Origin: Pontibacillus halophilus JSM 076056 = DSM 19796
Lineage (GTDB): Bacteria > Bacillota > Bacilli > Bacillales > BH030062
Assembly (NCBI RefSeq): GCF_000425205.1
Contig: NZ_AULI01000001.1
Span: 1-64,000, forward strand
Direction of reading: 5' to 3'
Length of the DNA: 64,000 bases
Shown: positions 44,601 through 53,799 of the stretch, piece by piece
Numbering within the stretch: the first letter of the stretch is position 1
Layout: each line of letters begins with the position of its first letter
Translations under genes and position numbers: made by a program
Notes under the pieces: model-generated
Databases searched by the model: none
The model's input: the letters and a program-made list of their open reading frames with translations, nothing else
Told to the model about the DNA's origin: nothing

Positions 44601-45646
44601 GAACCTTCACCTCTCTGTTGATTGTGTAGGGTAAACGTAAAGCGCGAACCTGCACCAGCTTCGCTTTCAACATTTAGCGTTCCACCATGCTGCTCGACGA
44701 TTTCCTTACAGATGGCAAGACCTAGTCCAGAGCCTCCATAGCTCTTGTTGCGGGATGGTTCCACGCGGTAGAATCGTTCAAATATGGCCTCTTGATGTTC
44801 CTCACGAATACCCGGTCCATCGTCTAGAACCGTGAACGTTGTCGTGGCATCATCTTGTTGAACAGATATGGTGATTTCACCCTGTTGTGACGTATAGCGA
44901 ACTGCGTTGTCGAGCAAGTTACTCAACACACGCTTCATCTGATTCGGCATCACTTCAATGGGTTCCAGAACATTAGGGAGCTCTACCTGTGCATCGAGCT
45001 CTTTCTCACGGAGCAACAGCTCAAACTGTTGGAGTGTCTCCAGTAACAGTTGATCGATATGAACAAGTTCATACTCTCCTTTACTCTGTTCCTGTTCAAG
45101 ACGGGACAAGTCGAGCAGCTCTTGGATGAGCGCGGACAGTCGGTCTGTTTCTGTATGGATGGTGTGCAAGTAGGCTTTCTTCGTCTCCTCATCCGTAATG
45201 ATGTCATCCTGCATAGCCTCGACGTAGGATTTAATCGACGCGACAGGTGTCTTTAAGTCGTGTGACATGTTCGCAATGAGGTCTCGCTTGAACTTCTCAG
45301 ATGCTTTCACTTTATGGAACAGGTCATCCAAGTTCGTAGACATATGGTTGAAATGTTGTGCAAGTTCTTTAAACTCTTTCGGCCCTGTCTCTTCTACTTT
45401 GACATCGAATTGTCCTTCTGCGACAACTTTGGATGTTTCCGATAGCTGTCGCACCCCTTTCAACAATGGGTGCGTGACGGCAAGGTGCAGCAAGACAGAC
45501 AACAACCCCGCTCCAACTGTAATACTTGAGAGCAAGATAATCACGTCAGTTGAGAGAAACATGCGAACGTAGCTTATAATCAAGAATCCAATAATAATCG
45601 AAATGGACAGCAAATTAGATAGGATTAGAATCGTACGTAGCTTCAT
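44597..45646 (-). CDS. Sensor histidine kinase, minimal extracellular loop
   Basis: This 349-residue kinase has two membrane helices (about 6-27 and 36-58) with less than ten residues outside, a HAMP domain (about 59-112), HisKA with His129 in NMSHDLKTP, and HATPase_c with [19 protein letters not shown] and [14 protein letters not shown]. Lacking a sensor loop, it may sense within the membrane or through a partner protein such as the DM13 product. Its start directly abuts the response regulator stop. Confidence 0.93.
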   Translation of the reverse strand: MKLRTILILSNLLSISIIIGFLIISYVRMFLSTDVIILLSSITVGAGLLSVLLHLAVTHPLLKGVRQLSETSKVVAEGQFDVKVEETGPKEFKELAQHFNHMSTNLDDLFHKVKASEKFKRDLIANMSHDLKTPVASIKSYVEAMQDDIITDEETKKAYLHTIHTETDRLSALIQELLDLSRLEQEQSKGEYELVHIDQLLLETLQQFELLLREKELDAQVELPNVLEPIEVMPNQMKRVLSNLLDNAVRYTSQQGEITISVQQDDATTTFTVLDDGPGIREEHQEAIFERFYRVEPSRNKSYGGSGLGLAICKEIVEQHGGTLNVESEAGAGSRFTFTLHNQQRGEGS

Positions 45647-46336
45647 TTACATTCGTCCTTCAAACTTATAGCCAATGCCCCATACCGTCTTTAAATAGAC
45701 AGGATTCGCAGGGTCTGGCTCAATTTTCTCACGTAGTCGGCGGATATGAACGTTAATCGTGTTCGTATCTCCTTCATAGTCATATCCCCAGATTCGCTCA
45801 AGCAGCTGAGAGCGTGAAAACACTTGCGATTCGTTCTTTACAAGAAACCACAATAGATCGAATTCCTTCACTGTTGTCTCAATGACCGCTTCGTCCTTTA
45901 GGAGCCTCCGCTGCTTCTGATTCATATGAAACGCGCCGAAAGACACGTCGTCTGATGAAGATTGCGGGGTTCGTTCATACCGTCTCATGACATTCTTCAG
46001 TCTTAACACAAGCTCTCGAGGACTGAACGGCTTCGTCATGTAATCATCGACTCCAATGGACAAGCCAAATAATTTGTCTTTCTCCTGACTGAGAGCCGTC
46101 AACAGAATAACAGGGATATCGTCGGCGAATCGAATCTCCTCTGCCACATCGAGCCCACTCTTAAAGGGCATCATGATGTCTAAGATAACGGCGTCGGGTC
46201 GATCTTTCTGCCACCGTTCTATGGCTTCTTCCCCGTCTCTTGCAATTATGACCTCGTAGCCCTCTCGCTCTAGATAGCGTCGGCACACATCAATGATATT
46301 TTCATCGTCTTCTGCAACCAGTACGGTATAACTCAA
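45647..46336 (-). CDS. OmpR/PhoB-family response regulator
   Basis: This 229-residue regulator has a receiver domain with acidic pocket EDDE, phospho-acceptor Asp53 in VILDIMMP and Lys in YMTKPFSP. A winged-helix DNA-binding domain (about 130-227) ends TVWGIGYKFEG. It is the partner of the kinase encoded next, and their reading frames touch. Likely targets include its own operon with msrAB and the DM13 gene. Confidence 0.95.
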   Translation of the reverse strand: MSYTVLVAEDDENIIDVCRRYLEREGYEVIIARDGEEAIERWQKDRPDAVILDIMMPFKSGLDVAEEIRFADDIPVILLTALSQEKDKLFGLSIGVDDYMTKPFSPRELVLRLKNVMRRYERTPQSSSDDVSFGAFHMNQKQRRLLKDEAVIETTVKEFDLLWFLVKNESQVFSRSQLLERIWGYDYEGDTNTINVHIRRLREKIEPDPANPVYLKTVWGIGYKFEGRM

Positions 46337-46353
46337 AGAATCACGTTCCTTGC

Positions 46354-46875
46354 TTAGAATTGAGCGTGACCGAAGCTGACGCCAAAGGCTTTACACCAAA
46401 TGACGATTCGGTCCCCTTCCTCTACTGTTAATTGTACAGGAATTTCATAGTTTTGATTCCCTTTGTTGCCCTTTAATGTGCCAAGAGACGTTCCATCTTT
46501 CGTTTCCTGTCCATCCTTTACAAGGTAGACATACAAATCTGGTCTGTTTGTCGTCGCAAACTCGCTTAGTCGGAGAATGTTCCCATCCTCACTTTCGAAT
46601 ACTTCTGCATTTCCTTCAATCGAGTGAACGTTGTCGACCTCTTCGAACTCTCCTGCTAGGATAGGAGAAGGTGTTTCTTCTTGAGCACTTGACTCTCCCG
46701 TATCTTTATTCGGCGCGGTTTCTTCATTTGGTTCAGTTGAGGCGTTCGATTCTGTCGCAACGGGGAAGGCTTCATCCACTTCCTTATCAATAAATAATGG
46801 GGATAGTAGCCACCATCCCACTATAAGTAGAGCGACAACAGCAACGCTCAGGAACCAATAGATCCTTTTCTTCAC
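46354..46875 (-). CDS. Membrane-anchored DM13-domain protein
   Basis: This 173-residue protein has an N-terminal membrane anchor (about 5-27) and an acidic Ser/Thr/Glu-rich linker (about 38-78). A DM13 domain (about 80-173) follows with LRLSEFATTNRPDLYVYLV, LGTLKGNKGNQNYEIP and IVIWCKAFGVSFGHAQF. DM13 is proposed in the literature to act in extracellular redox or electron transfer through its conserved cysteine (here in IWCKAF). The start is GTG 46875 with AAGGAGAG. It is the first gene of the DM13-regulator-kinase-MsrAB operon. Confidence 0.87.
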   Translation of the reverse strand: MKKRIYWFLSVAVVALLIVGWWLLSPLFIDKEVDEAFPVATESNASTEPNEETAPNKDTGESSAQEETPSPILAGEFEEVDNVHSIEGNAEVFESEDGNILRLSEFATTNRPDLYVYLVKDGQETKDGTSLGTLKGNKGNQNYEIPVQLTVEEGDRIVIWCKAFGVSFGHAQF

Positions 46876-46985
46876 TAGGCATTCTCTCCTTCTAGAACGT
46901 ATGTCTAGCATAAGAAAGAGTCATTATAAACCTATAACGAAAAGATAAACTTTTTATAAACTCTTTGTAGAAAGGAGGAAATGTT

Positions 46986-47249
46986 ATGTCACGTGCCCAA
47001 TTTGGCTTACTCTCTGGTGCCATTATGCTCCTGTGCGTCGTACTTACTATTAAAGTAAGTCCGAAAGGTTCACTTGGCGAACTACTCTTCCAAGCTGATA
47101 TTCGCAATCTCGTAATCGGTGCATTCATCTTTTGTTTTATCGTATGGAGACGCTTGGAGAAAGACGTTCAGCAAGCATGGGTGAACCGAGTTCGCTCTAG
47201 CTTGTCCATGTTGTTTATTGTAGCGGTGGTGTCCTATTTCATCTTGTAA
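46986..47249 (+). CDS. Small membrane protein, 87 residues
   Basis: This unrecognised protein has three predicted membrane segments (about 6-23, 39-53, 70-86) and a charged stretch WRRLEKDVQQAWVNRVR between the last two. A strong AAAGGAGGA site precedes the ATG. It is divergent from the DM13 operon and followed by its own terminator. Confidence 0.75.
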   Translation: MSRAQFGLLSGAIMLLCVVLTIKVSPKGSLGELLFQADIRNLVIGAFIFCFIVWRRLEKDVQQAWVNRVRSSLSMLFIVAVVSYFIL

Positions 47250-47253
47250 TGGA

Positions 47254-47286
47254 AGAAGGCTCAGAAATGAGTCTTCTTTTTTTACG
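47254..47286 (+). terminator. Terminator after small membrane gene
   Basis: GAAGAAGGCTCA and TGAGTCTTCTT pair imperfectly, followed by a run of T (47278-47284). Confidence 0.75.
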
Positions 47287-47582
47287 TCTTCTTATAGGAA
47301 TGTCATCCCTTAACCCCACTTTCACCCCTCTCAAACTAATTCATCCCACTCAATTTGTATTAAGTTTATATTAAGAAACATCCAACTTCTTACTTATTTT
47401 CTATATCACTACCACTTGTTAAAAAAGCCAACAATTACGCAATGAAAGCGTATTAAATAATGCTAAACAACCATAAAAAATTGATATATCACTCCATTGA
47501 CGCTGGTTAATCTGACGAGCTACGCTTAACAGGCATTAATTTGTATTATTTTTGCTTTAATTCGAAAAAGAGGTGATTGCAG
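47287..47582. other. Leader region of the GH31 gene
   Basis: No gene is seen. The region is AT-rich and should contain the promoter of the alpha-glucosidase gene. A possible -35 TTGACG occurs at about 47498. A cre-like site is listed separately. Confidence 0.4.
47443..47456 (+). promoter_or_regulatory. cre-like site ahead of alpha-glucosidase
   Basis: TGAAAGCGTATTAA matches the CcpA operator consensus TGNAANCGNWNNCA except at the last C. Position upstream of a carbohydrate hydrolase fits catabolite control. Weak evidence. Confidence 0.35.
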
Positions 47583-50348
47583 ATGAGCAAGTCGAAAACG
47601 TTAACCAGTTTTGCCGTTGCATCAATGGCAGCAACAGCCCTAATCCCAACAGCCGCTCCACAACAAGTTGAAGCCGTTGCGGATACGTATCCGGAGAAGG
47701 AATTGGATAAGAGTAAAGCCGAGAAGGAAAAACTCCAAGTTCAATCTGTGAACACAGTAGAGAATGGTATTGAACTTAGCCTAAACGACGATTATCAAGC
47801 CTTTATTCGATTGAAAGCTGAGGACTTAGCGAAAGTGACCCTTCTTAAACAAGGGGAGAAAGAAGAAGACACAATCGCTGTTGACAACAAAGAATGGGAC
47901 ACGCCTTCCTTTGAAGTGGAAGAAGATGAAGAAACGATTACACTAAAGACATCTGAAATTACGGTCAAGATACATAAGGAGCCGTTTGGCGTCAAATTCC
48001 TAGACAAAGAAGGCAATGTCATTAATGAAGACAATGAACAATATGGCATGGGGTATGAAGAAGGCAAACCTTACGTGTTTAGAAACACGACCGAACAGGA
48101 AGCCTTCTATGGATTTGGTGAGCAGACAGGCGGTTTGAACAAGCGCGGCGAAAGCATTGGCATGTGGAACAACGATGCTTATGACTATAGTAAAGATACG
48201 AAATATTTATATACAACCGTGCCTTTCTTCATTGGACTGAAAGAAGAGAAAGCTTACGGAATCTTCTTTGATAATAGTCACCGCTCTTACTATGAGATGG
48301 CGAGTGAGAGTGACGATTACTACTACTTTTATGCGAATGATGGTCAGCTAACCTATTACTTTGCTTATGGACCAGAGGTAGAAGATGTAGTGGAGCGTTA
48401 CACGGAGTTAACGGGAACGGTTCAGCGCCCTCCTAAATGGTCACTTGGTCTTCACCAAAGTAAGTGGGGCTATAAGACAGCAGATGAGATTAAAGGCATT
48501 GTAGATACATATCGAGAGAAGGACATCCCTCTTGACGCTGTTCATTTAGATATCGACCATATGAACGGATTCCGTAATTTCACTTGGGGTGAGGACTTCA
48601 CTAAAGACCCTGCTCAATTTAATGAGTACCTTGATGAGCAAGGCGTTCAATCCGTAGCAGTAAGTGACCCTGGAATTAAGAAAGACCCAGGCTATCATAT
48701 GTATGACGAAGGTACCGAGAAGGAGTATTGGGCAACAAATCCTGATGGCAGTCCTTATGTAGGAGAAGTGTGGCCAGGAGATTCAGTCTTCCCTGACTTT
48801 GCACGTGAAGAAGTTCGCGATTGGTGGGCAGACAGCCACGATGTATTAATGGATGCAGGCGTTGATGGCGTATGGAATGACATGAACGAGCCAGCTGTAT
48901 TCGATACTCCTACGAAAACCCAGCCATTGGATGTTCAATATGGGGACATGGACCATTCTGAATTTCATAATATGTTCGCTCATTACGAAGCGATCGCAAC
49001 GGACAAAGCATTTGATGTCAACCAACCGAACAAGCGTCCATTTGTATTAACACGTGATATGTATGCTGGTTCTCAGAAGTATGCAACACTTTGGACGGGT
49101 GACAATGCGAGTACATGGGAAGCGCTGCAAATGACTACGCCAATGAATAACAACGTTGGTCTATCCGGTATTTCATTCGTAGGTAACGATATCGGCGGCT
49201 TTGCCAAGCGACCTTCCGGTGAATTATTTGCGCGTTGGATCCAAATGGGCGTCTTCAATCCGTTCGCTCGTATTCACGCAGATAATGGAAGTACAGTCGC
49301 TTTCGATACAGAAGCTAAAGACATTCCTGGACAAGAACCATGGCAATATGGCCAAGATGTAGAGGACATTAGCAAGAAATACATTGAGATGCGCTATAAG
49401 CTTATGCCTTACTTATACAACGCGTTTATTCAAGCTAGTAAAGATGGTACACCGGTGCAGCAGCCTCTTGTGTATCAGTTCCAAGAAGACGAGAAGACAC
49501 ACAACTTGGACCAACAGTTTATGTTTGGGGATTCCATGATGGTGGCGCCAATCGTTGAGGAAGGTGCTAACTCTAAAGAAGTCTACTTGCCAGAAGGTCA
49601 GCAATGGATTGATTATTGGACCGGGGAAGTACATGATGGTGGACAGACAATTACGAAGGAAGCTGATTTAAGTACCTTACCTCTATATGTGAAACAAGAT
49701 TCCATTGTGCCTCATCGAAATGTGCAGCAGTATACAGGAGAGAAGCAGCTTCAGAACCTTCTACTCGACGCACACGTGAAGAATGAATCCACGTATACCT
49801 TTATTGAAGATGATGGTTCAACTGAAGATTATAAGGATGGCGAGTATAACGAAACGACCTTCCATATTGAGAAGAAGAACGACTTCATGTACCGATTTAA
49901 ACAAGAAAAACACGTAACGGATTATGACTCAGAACTAGAATCTTATACCCTAAAGCTCCATGATGTAGAAGCTCCAAAATTCGTTCGTGCAGGCGGAGCC
50001 TTATATAAAGAGGTCACTAGCGTCGAAGAAGTGAAAGCACAACAAGAGAGTTACTATTACGACGAAGAAGCAAAGACCCTTTATACAACAATCCCCGCTG
50101 ACGAACAACATCACGTAACCATGTTCGTTGATGGGAAAGAGAACTTGAAAAAACGCATCCAAAAGAAGATTGAGAAGTTTGAACAACTGAAAGACCAGAA
50201 CTCAACTTCCCTCTCTAGTTGGAATCAAGAAACAAGCTTCTCGTTCGCTCAGCACGTTAGACAGAAAGTTAAAGAGCGATTCCGCTCAGTTGGTGTGCGT
50301 GACGAGCACGACTTGGCACGCGATATTGAAGAACTCATGGAAGATTAG
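47583..50348 (+). CDS. Secreted GH31 alpha-glucosidase
   Basis: This 921-residue glycoside hydrolase has a signal peptide (about 1-31, ending near TAAPQQVEA), an N-terminal GH31 beta-sandwich (about 60-280) and a catalytic barrel (about 285-640). The nucleophile is Asp433 in VWNDMNEPAVF, and the second acidic segment is TLWTGDNASTW near 510. Proximal and distal beta domains follow. It would release glucose from alpha-glucans or maltose outside the cell, feeding the glucose PTS. The last hundred or so residues form an extra charged, helical tail (KKRIQKKIEKFEQLKD ... RDIEELMED) beyond the usual C-terminus. Start ATG 47583 with AGAGGTGA. Confidence 0.93.
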   Translation: MSKSKTLTSFAVASMAATALIPTAAPQQVEAVADTYPEKELDKSKAEKEKLQVQSVNTVENGIELSLNDDYQAFIRLKAEDLAKVTLLKQGEKEEDTIAVDNKEWDTPSFEVEEDEETITLKTSEITVKIHKEPFGVKFLDKEGNVINEDNEQYGMGYEEGKPYVFRNTTEQEAFYGFGEQTGGLNKRGESIGMWNNDAYDYSKDTKYLYTTVPFFIGLKEEKAYGIFFDNSHRSYYEMASESDDYYYFYANDGQLTYYFAYGPEVEDVVERYTELTGTVQRPPKWSLGLHQSKWGYKTADEIKGIVDTYREKDIPLDAVHLDIDHMNGFRNFTWGEDFTKDPAQFNEYLDEQGVQSVAVSDPGIKKDPGYHMYDEGTEKEYWATNPDGSPYVGEVWPGDSVFPDFAREEVRDWWADSHDVLMDAGVDGVWNDMNEPAVFDTPTKTQPLDVQYGDMDHSEFHNMFAHYEAIATDKAFDVNQPNKRPFVLTRDMYAGSQKYATLWTGDNASTWEALQMTTPMNNNVGLSGISFVGNDIGGFAKRPSGELFARWIQMGVFNPFARIHADNGSTVAFDTEAKDIPGQEPWQYGQDVEDISKKYIEMRYKLMPYLYNAFIQASKDGTPVQQPLVYQFQEDEKTHNLDQQFMFGDSMMVAPIVEEGANSKEVYLPEGQQWIDYWTGEVHDGGQTITKEADLSTLPLYVKQDSIVPHRNVQQYTGEKQLQNLLLDAHVKNESTYTFIEDDGSTEDYKDGEYNETTFHIEKKNDFMYRFKQEKHVTDYDSELESYTLKLHDVEAPKFVRAGGALYKEVTSVEEVKAQQESYYYDEEAKTLYTTIPADEQHHVTMFVDGKENLKKRIQKKIEKFEQLKDQNSTSLSSWNQETSFSFAQHVRQKVKERFRSVGVRDEHDLARDIEELMED

Positions 50349-50355
50349 CAGAACG

Positions 50356-50388
50356 GCCCGCTTTCTCACGTAGAAGCGGGCTTTCCTT
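50356..50388 (+). terminator. Terminator after GH31 gene
   Basis: GCCCGCTTTC and GAAGCGGGC pair around a short loop, followed by TTTCCTTT. Confidence 0.85.
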
Positions 50389-50470
50389 TAAGCTCTACTT
50401 TGACTTCCCCTTCTCTATCCCTTATGTTAAACGTATACTGTACGATTCTTCCTTATAGAGGTGACCAATA

Positions 50471-51247
50471 ATGAAACCAACTGTTCTAATTACAGGTGCA
50501 TCTAGCGGACTCGGCTACGAATTTGCTAAGCTATTTGGGTTAAACGGCTACGATCTTGTCGTAGTGGCTCGTAACGAACAGAAACTAGAAGAACTAAAGG
50601 CATCCCTTCCGCATGTGACGGTAACGGTCTTACCGAAAGACTTATCTCTTCCCCATGCGGCAGAAGAGATTTACCGCACGCTTGTCGACAAAGACATCGA
50701 GATTCATTACCTTGTGAATAATGCTGGCTTTGGCTTGAATGGAGAGTTTGAGAAGCTTTCCCTTAGACAGCAGCAAGAGATGATCCAGGTCAATATCACA
50801 GCACTAACCGATTTGACCTATTGGTTCTTGCCTGACATGAAGAAACACGCCAACAATGGCCTTGATACAGGAATCTTAAATGTGGCAAGCACAGCCGCAT
50901 TCCTACCTGGTCCACATATGGCTGTCTACTATGCGTCTAAGGCGTACGTATTGTCCTTCTCAGAAGGATTAAATGGTGAACTAGGTCGTACAAATGTGCA
51001 TGTCTCAACGCTATGCCCAGGCCCTACGTCGACAAACTTCTTTACGGCTGCCAAGGCAGACAATATGAAGATTGCCGAAAGCAGTGCCATGACTGCACAG
51101 AAAGTAGCTAAGATTGGCTTTGAAGGATTCCAGAAGAAGCAATCCGTTATCATTCCTGGCGCATCTAATAAAGCGAGCGCTTATGCAGCGAAGTTCATTC
51201 CACGAAAGCTAGCGGCCACGTTCGCTAAGAAATTCAACGGTGCCTAA
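50471..51247 (+). CDS. Short-chain dehydrogenase/reductase
   Basis: This 258-residue classical SDR has an N-terminal TGASSGLGYEFAKLF (residues 8-22) for cofactor binding, NNAGFGLNG (about 86-94), the catalytic serine in NVASTAAFLPG and the YASKAYV (Tyr-x-x-x-Lys) pair near 156-162. It is close to the DltE/YqjQ-like group of NADP-dependent oxidoreductases. Substrate unknown. Single gene with TAGAGGTGA ahead. Confidence 0.92.
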   Translation: MKPTVLITGASSGLGYEFAKLFGLNGYDLVVVARNEQKLEELKASLPHVTVTVLPKDLSLPHAAEEIYRTLVDKDIEIHYLVNNAGFGLNGEFEKLSLRQQQEMIQVNITALTDLTYWFLPDMKKHANNGLDTGILNVASTAAFLPGPHMAVYYASKAYVLSFSEGLNGELGRTNVHVSTLCPGPTSTNFFTAAKADNMKIAESSAMTAQKVAKIGFEGFQKKQSVIIPGASNKASAYAAKFIPRKLAATFAKKFNGA

Positions 51248-51273
51248 CCCGCGGGGGTGGCACCGTTTTTTTA
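51236..51273 (+). terminator. Terminator overlapping the SDR stop codon
   Basis: AACGGTGCC (51236-51244) and GGCACCGTT (51259-51267) form a 9-bp stem followed by TTTTT. The left arm contains the last SDR codons. Confidence 0.9.
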
Positions 51274-51283
51274 ATGGGTGACG

Positions 51284-51496
51284 CTATTCATCCTCATCCT
51301 GCTTTGGAAATTCTGTTGGAGGTTTTTCTTTTTCAGGGTTGTTAATTATTCCTGCTAAGATGAGGATCGATAAGATCGCTTCCGTGTAGCCATCGAACTG
51401 CTCGACCATGTTAATGACCCCTAGGTCTTTCAACAGCATACTCACTAAAGCCATGATCGATACCCAGAGCGTATAACTTCTCCATCTATTCGTCAT
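51284..51496 (-). CDS. Holin-like small membrane protein
   Basis: This 70-residue protein has two membrane helices (about 8-28, 38-52) and a C-terminal charged, proline-rich tail. The segment GYTEAILSILILAGIINNP resembles phage holins of the phi-LC3/XhlB type, where a similar sequence precedes a short hydrophilic tail. No endolysin or other phage gene is near, so it is an orphan. It may be a remnant or a domesticated protein. Confidence 0.62.
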   Translation of the reverse strand: MTNRWRSYTLWVSIMALVSMLLKDLGVINMVEQFDGYTEAILSILILAGIINNPEKEKPPTEFPKQDEDE

Positions 51497-51546
51497 CCCT
51501 CTCCCTCCTCACATTCCTATTAAAAGGAGACTTTCATCCCCTTTGT

Positions 51547-51668
51547 TCCCATGCTATGTCGCATGGGAGGATTCTGCTTGTACAGGTGCACAGTTCGACG
51601 AAATCTCCCCTGTCTATCCTCCGCGGAATGGATTCCATGTTGACAGGACTAGGAGAACGTGTACAATA
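51547..51668. other. Nested inverted repeats upstream of peptide ABC operon
   Basis: There are two structures. The first is a hairpin TCCCATGC (51547-51554)/GCATGGGA (51561-51568). The second is a nested set TTGTACA (51578-51584)/TGTACAA (51660-51666), TCTCC (51604-51608)/GGAGA (51652-51656) and CCTGTC (51609-51614)/GACAGG (51642-51647). The right arms overlap the SigA-like promoter. It may be an operator region or a structured transcript of unknown class. Confidence 0.45.
51640..51667 (+). promoter_or_regulatory. SigA promoter of the peptide ABC operon
   Basis: TTGACA (51640-51645), a 16-bp spacer and TACAAT (51662-51667) lie about 120 bp ahead of the first ABC gene. Confidence 0.7.
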
Positions 51669-51790
51669 AAATTTATAGAATTATTTGAAAATTTTACCCT
51701 TTAAAGGAAGCGGGTGATTCTTTCACACCATTGTCGTAGTATTGGAAGTTACATACCGTACTAGAAAACTAGAAGTAAAGAGGTGACGTC

Positions 51791-52810
51791 ATGCCACATT
51801 CATCGACTCCGCTTCTGGAGGTCAAAGATTTATCCACCTCGTTTTTCACAGACGAAGGTCGAGTTCCTGCTGTGGACCATGTTAATTTCACGATTCATGA
51901 AGGTGAAATTCTTGGCGTGGTCGGCGAGTCCGGGTGCGGGAAGAGCGTAACCTCCCTATCCATCATGGGTCTCATCCCTTCTCCACCAGGAAAAATCGAA
52001 AACGGTGAAATTCTATTTCAAGGCAAAGATTTAGTAAAGACAAAGGAAAAAGATATGCGTTCCCTTCGCGGGAATGATATCGCTATGATCTTCCAAGAAC
52101 CAATGACCTCTTTGAATCCTCTCTTCACCATTGGAAATCAGCTTGTAGAAGCCATTAAGACACATAACAAATGGAGCACGAAGAAAGCGAAAGAGCGCGC
52201 CATTGAAATGCTACAGCTCGTCGGACTACCTCGCGCGAAAGAGTTATTAAATGAATACCCTCACCAACTATCAGGCGGAATGCGTCAGCGTGTCATGATT
52301 GCCATGGCTATGATTTGCGACCCAAAGCTACTCATTGCTGATGAGCCAACAACTGCCTTAGATGTCACCATCCAGAAGCAAATCCTTAAATTGATGAAAT
52401 CACTGAACGACAAATTGAAAACATCCATTATGCTCGTCACCCATGACCTTGGAGTTGTCGCCGAAGTGTGCGATCGCTTGATTGTCATGTATGCCGGCAA
52501 AGTTGTGGAACAAGGAACGGTTGAGACGATATTCGCCAACCCACAACACCCATACACACAAGGTCTGCTCGCCTCAGTTCCTGACATTCGGAATAAGCAG
52601 GACCGTCTGTACTCAATTCCAGGTCAAGTACCTAAGCCTGGTTCTATAGAAGTTGGCTGTCGTTTTGCTCCTCGTTGCCAACATGCATTTGATGCATGTA
52701 CAGCGAGCACCCCGCCCCTATACGTTACAGAAGAAGAGCACCACGTCCGCTGCTTCTTGTATGAGAAAGAAGGTGAACCGCTCGATGACCGAGTCACTAC
52801 TAAGAGTTAA
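51791..52810 (+). CDS. Oligopeptide/dipeptide ABC transporter ATPase 1 (OppD/DppD type)
   Basis: This 339-residue cytosolic ATPase has Walker A GESGCGKS (about 44-51), Q-loop MIFQEPMTSLNP, signature LSGGMRQRVMIAMA (about 160-173) and Walker B LLIADEPTTALD. The C-terminal oligopeptide-transporter extension has the four-cysteine pattern (VGCRFAPRCQHAFDAC ... HHVRC), an iron-sulfur-type signature of this family. It is the first gene of a five-gene operon and overlaps the next by 26 bp. Confidence 0.95.
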   Translation: MPHSSTPLLEVKDLSTSFFTDEGRVPAVDHVNFTIHEGEILGVVGESGCGKSVTSLSIMGLIPSPPGKIENGEILFQGKDLVKTKEKDMRSLRGNDIAMIFQEPMTSLNPLFTIGNQLVEAIKTHNKWSTKKAKERAIEMLQLVGLPRAKELLNEYPHQLSGGMRQRVMIAMAMICDPKLLIADEPTTALDVTIQKQILKLMKSLNDKLKTSIMLVTHDLGVVAEVCDRLIVMYAGKVVEQGTVETIFANPQHPYTQGLLASVPDIRNKQDRLYSIPGQVPKPGSIEVGCRFAPRCQHAFDACTASTPPLYVTEEEHHVRCFLYEKEGEPLDDRVTTKS

Positions 52811-53786
52811 TGGACTAAAGAAGTACTTTCCGATTACAGGTGGCGTATTAAATCGAAAGAAGGGCGATGTGAAAGCGGTCGACGACGTTTCGTTCACTGT
52901 CTATAAGGGCGAAACGCTTGGACTTGTTGGGGAAAGCGGATGTGGGAAATCAACCACAGGACGCGTCCTCCTTCAGCTCCTCCAAGCAACAGAAGGGGAA
53001 ATCCTGTTCGAAGACCAAGATGTGACGAAGCTTTCTTCTAAAGAGTTAAAGCAGCTCCGTAAAGAAATGCAGCTTGTCTTTCAAGACCCATACGCCTCCC
53101 TCAATCCACGTCATACAGTTGAGAAGATTCTTGAAGAGCCGTTAAAAGTCCACGGCATAAAGGATAAAAAAGAACGAAAGCAGCGTGTGCACGATATGCT
53201 TGAAACGGTTGGCTTAAGTTCTTATCACGCCAAGCGGTATCCCCACCAGTTCAGCGGTGGACAGCGTCAACGAATTGGCATCGCCAGAGCCTTAATGACT
53301 CATCCAAAGCTCATCATTGCGGATGAACCCGTTTCAGCTCTTGATGTATCCATACAAGCACAAGTACTTAACTTGTTGAAAGACCTGCAGAAAGATTTTC
53401 ACCTAACGTACTTATTTATTGCTCATGACCTAGGGGTTGTTAGACATATCAGTGACCGAGTAGGCGTAATGTATTTGGGGAGGCTTGTAGAGCTTACTGA
53501 AAGTGAAACACTCTATGCTCGCCCGCTCCACCCTTACACACAATCACTGCTTGCTTCAGTTCCAATCCCTGACCCTACTTATCTAAGTGAAGAAGCAGAA
53601 GAGCTTACCGGAGAGATGCCATCACCAGCTAACCCACCATCCGGATGTGCCTTCCACACGAGATGCCATGCTTGCATGGATATTTGCAAAACCGAACGAC
53701 CAGTCTTTCGGGAAGTTGAACAAGGTCATTACGTCGCTTGCCATCTCTATAACGATCAGCAGGCGCTTGATGAAATAAATTCTTAG
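52785..53786 (+). CDS. Oligopeptide/dipeptide ABC transporter ATPase 2 (OppF/DppF type)
   Basis: This 333-residue second ATPase forms a heterodimer with the preceding one. It shows Walker A GESGCGKST, Q-loop VFQDPYASLNPR, signature FSGGQRQRIGIARAL and Walker B LIIADEPVSALD. The C-terminal cysteine-rich extension (GCAFHTRCHACMDIC ... HYVAC) is present. The start at 52785 lies inside the end of the upstream gene with AGGTGA ahead; a longer in-frame extension would overlap far more. Confidence 0.94.
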   Translation: MTESLLRVNGLKKYFPITGGVLNRKKGDVKAVDDVSFTVYKGETLGLVGESGCGKSTTGRVLLQLLQATEGEILFEDQDVTKLSSKELKQLRKEMQLVFQDPYASLNPRHTVEKILEEPLKVHGIKDKKERKQRVHDMLETVGLSSYHAKRYPHQFSGGQRQRIGIARALMTHPKLIIADEPVSALDVSIQAQVLNLLKDLQKDFHLTYLFIAHDLGVVRHISDRVGVMYLGRLVELTESETLYARPLHPYTQSLLASVPIPDPTYLSEEAEELTGEMPSPANPPSGCAFHTRCHACMDICKTERPVFREVEQGHYVACHLYNDQQALDEINS

Positions 53787-53799
53787 GGGGAATTCATAC

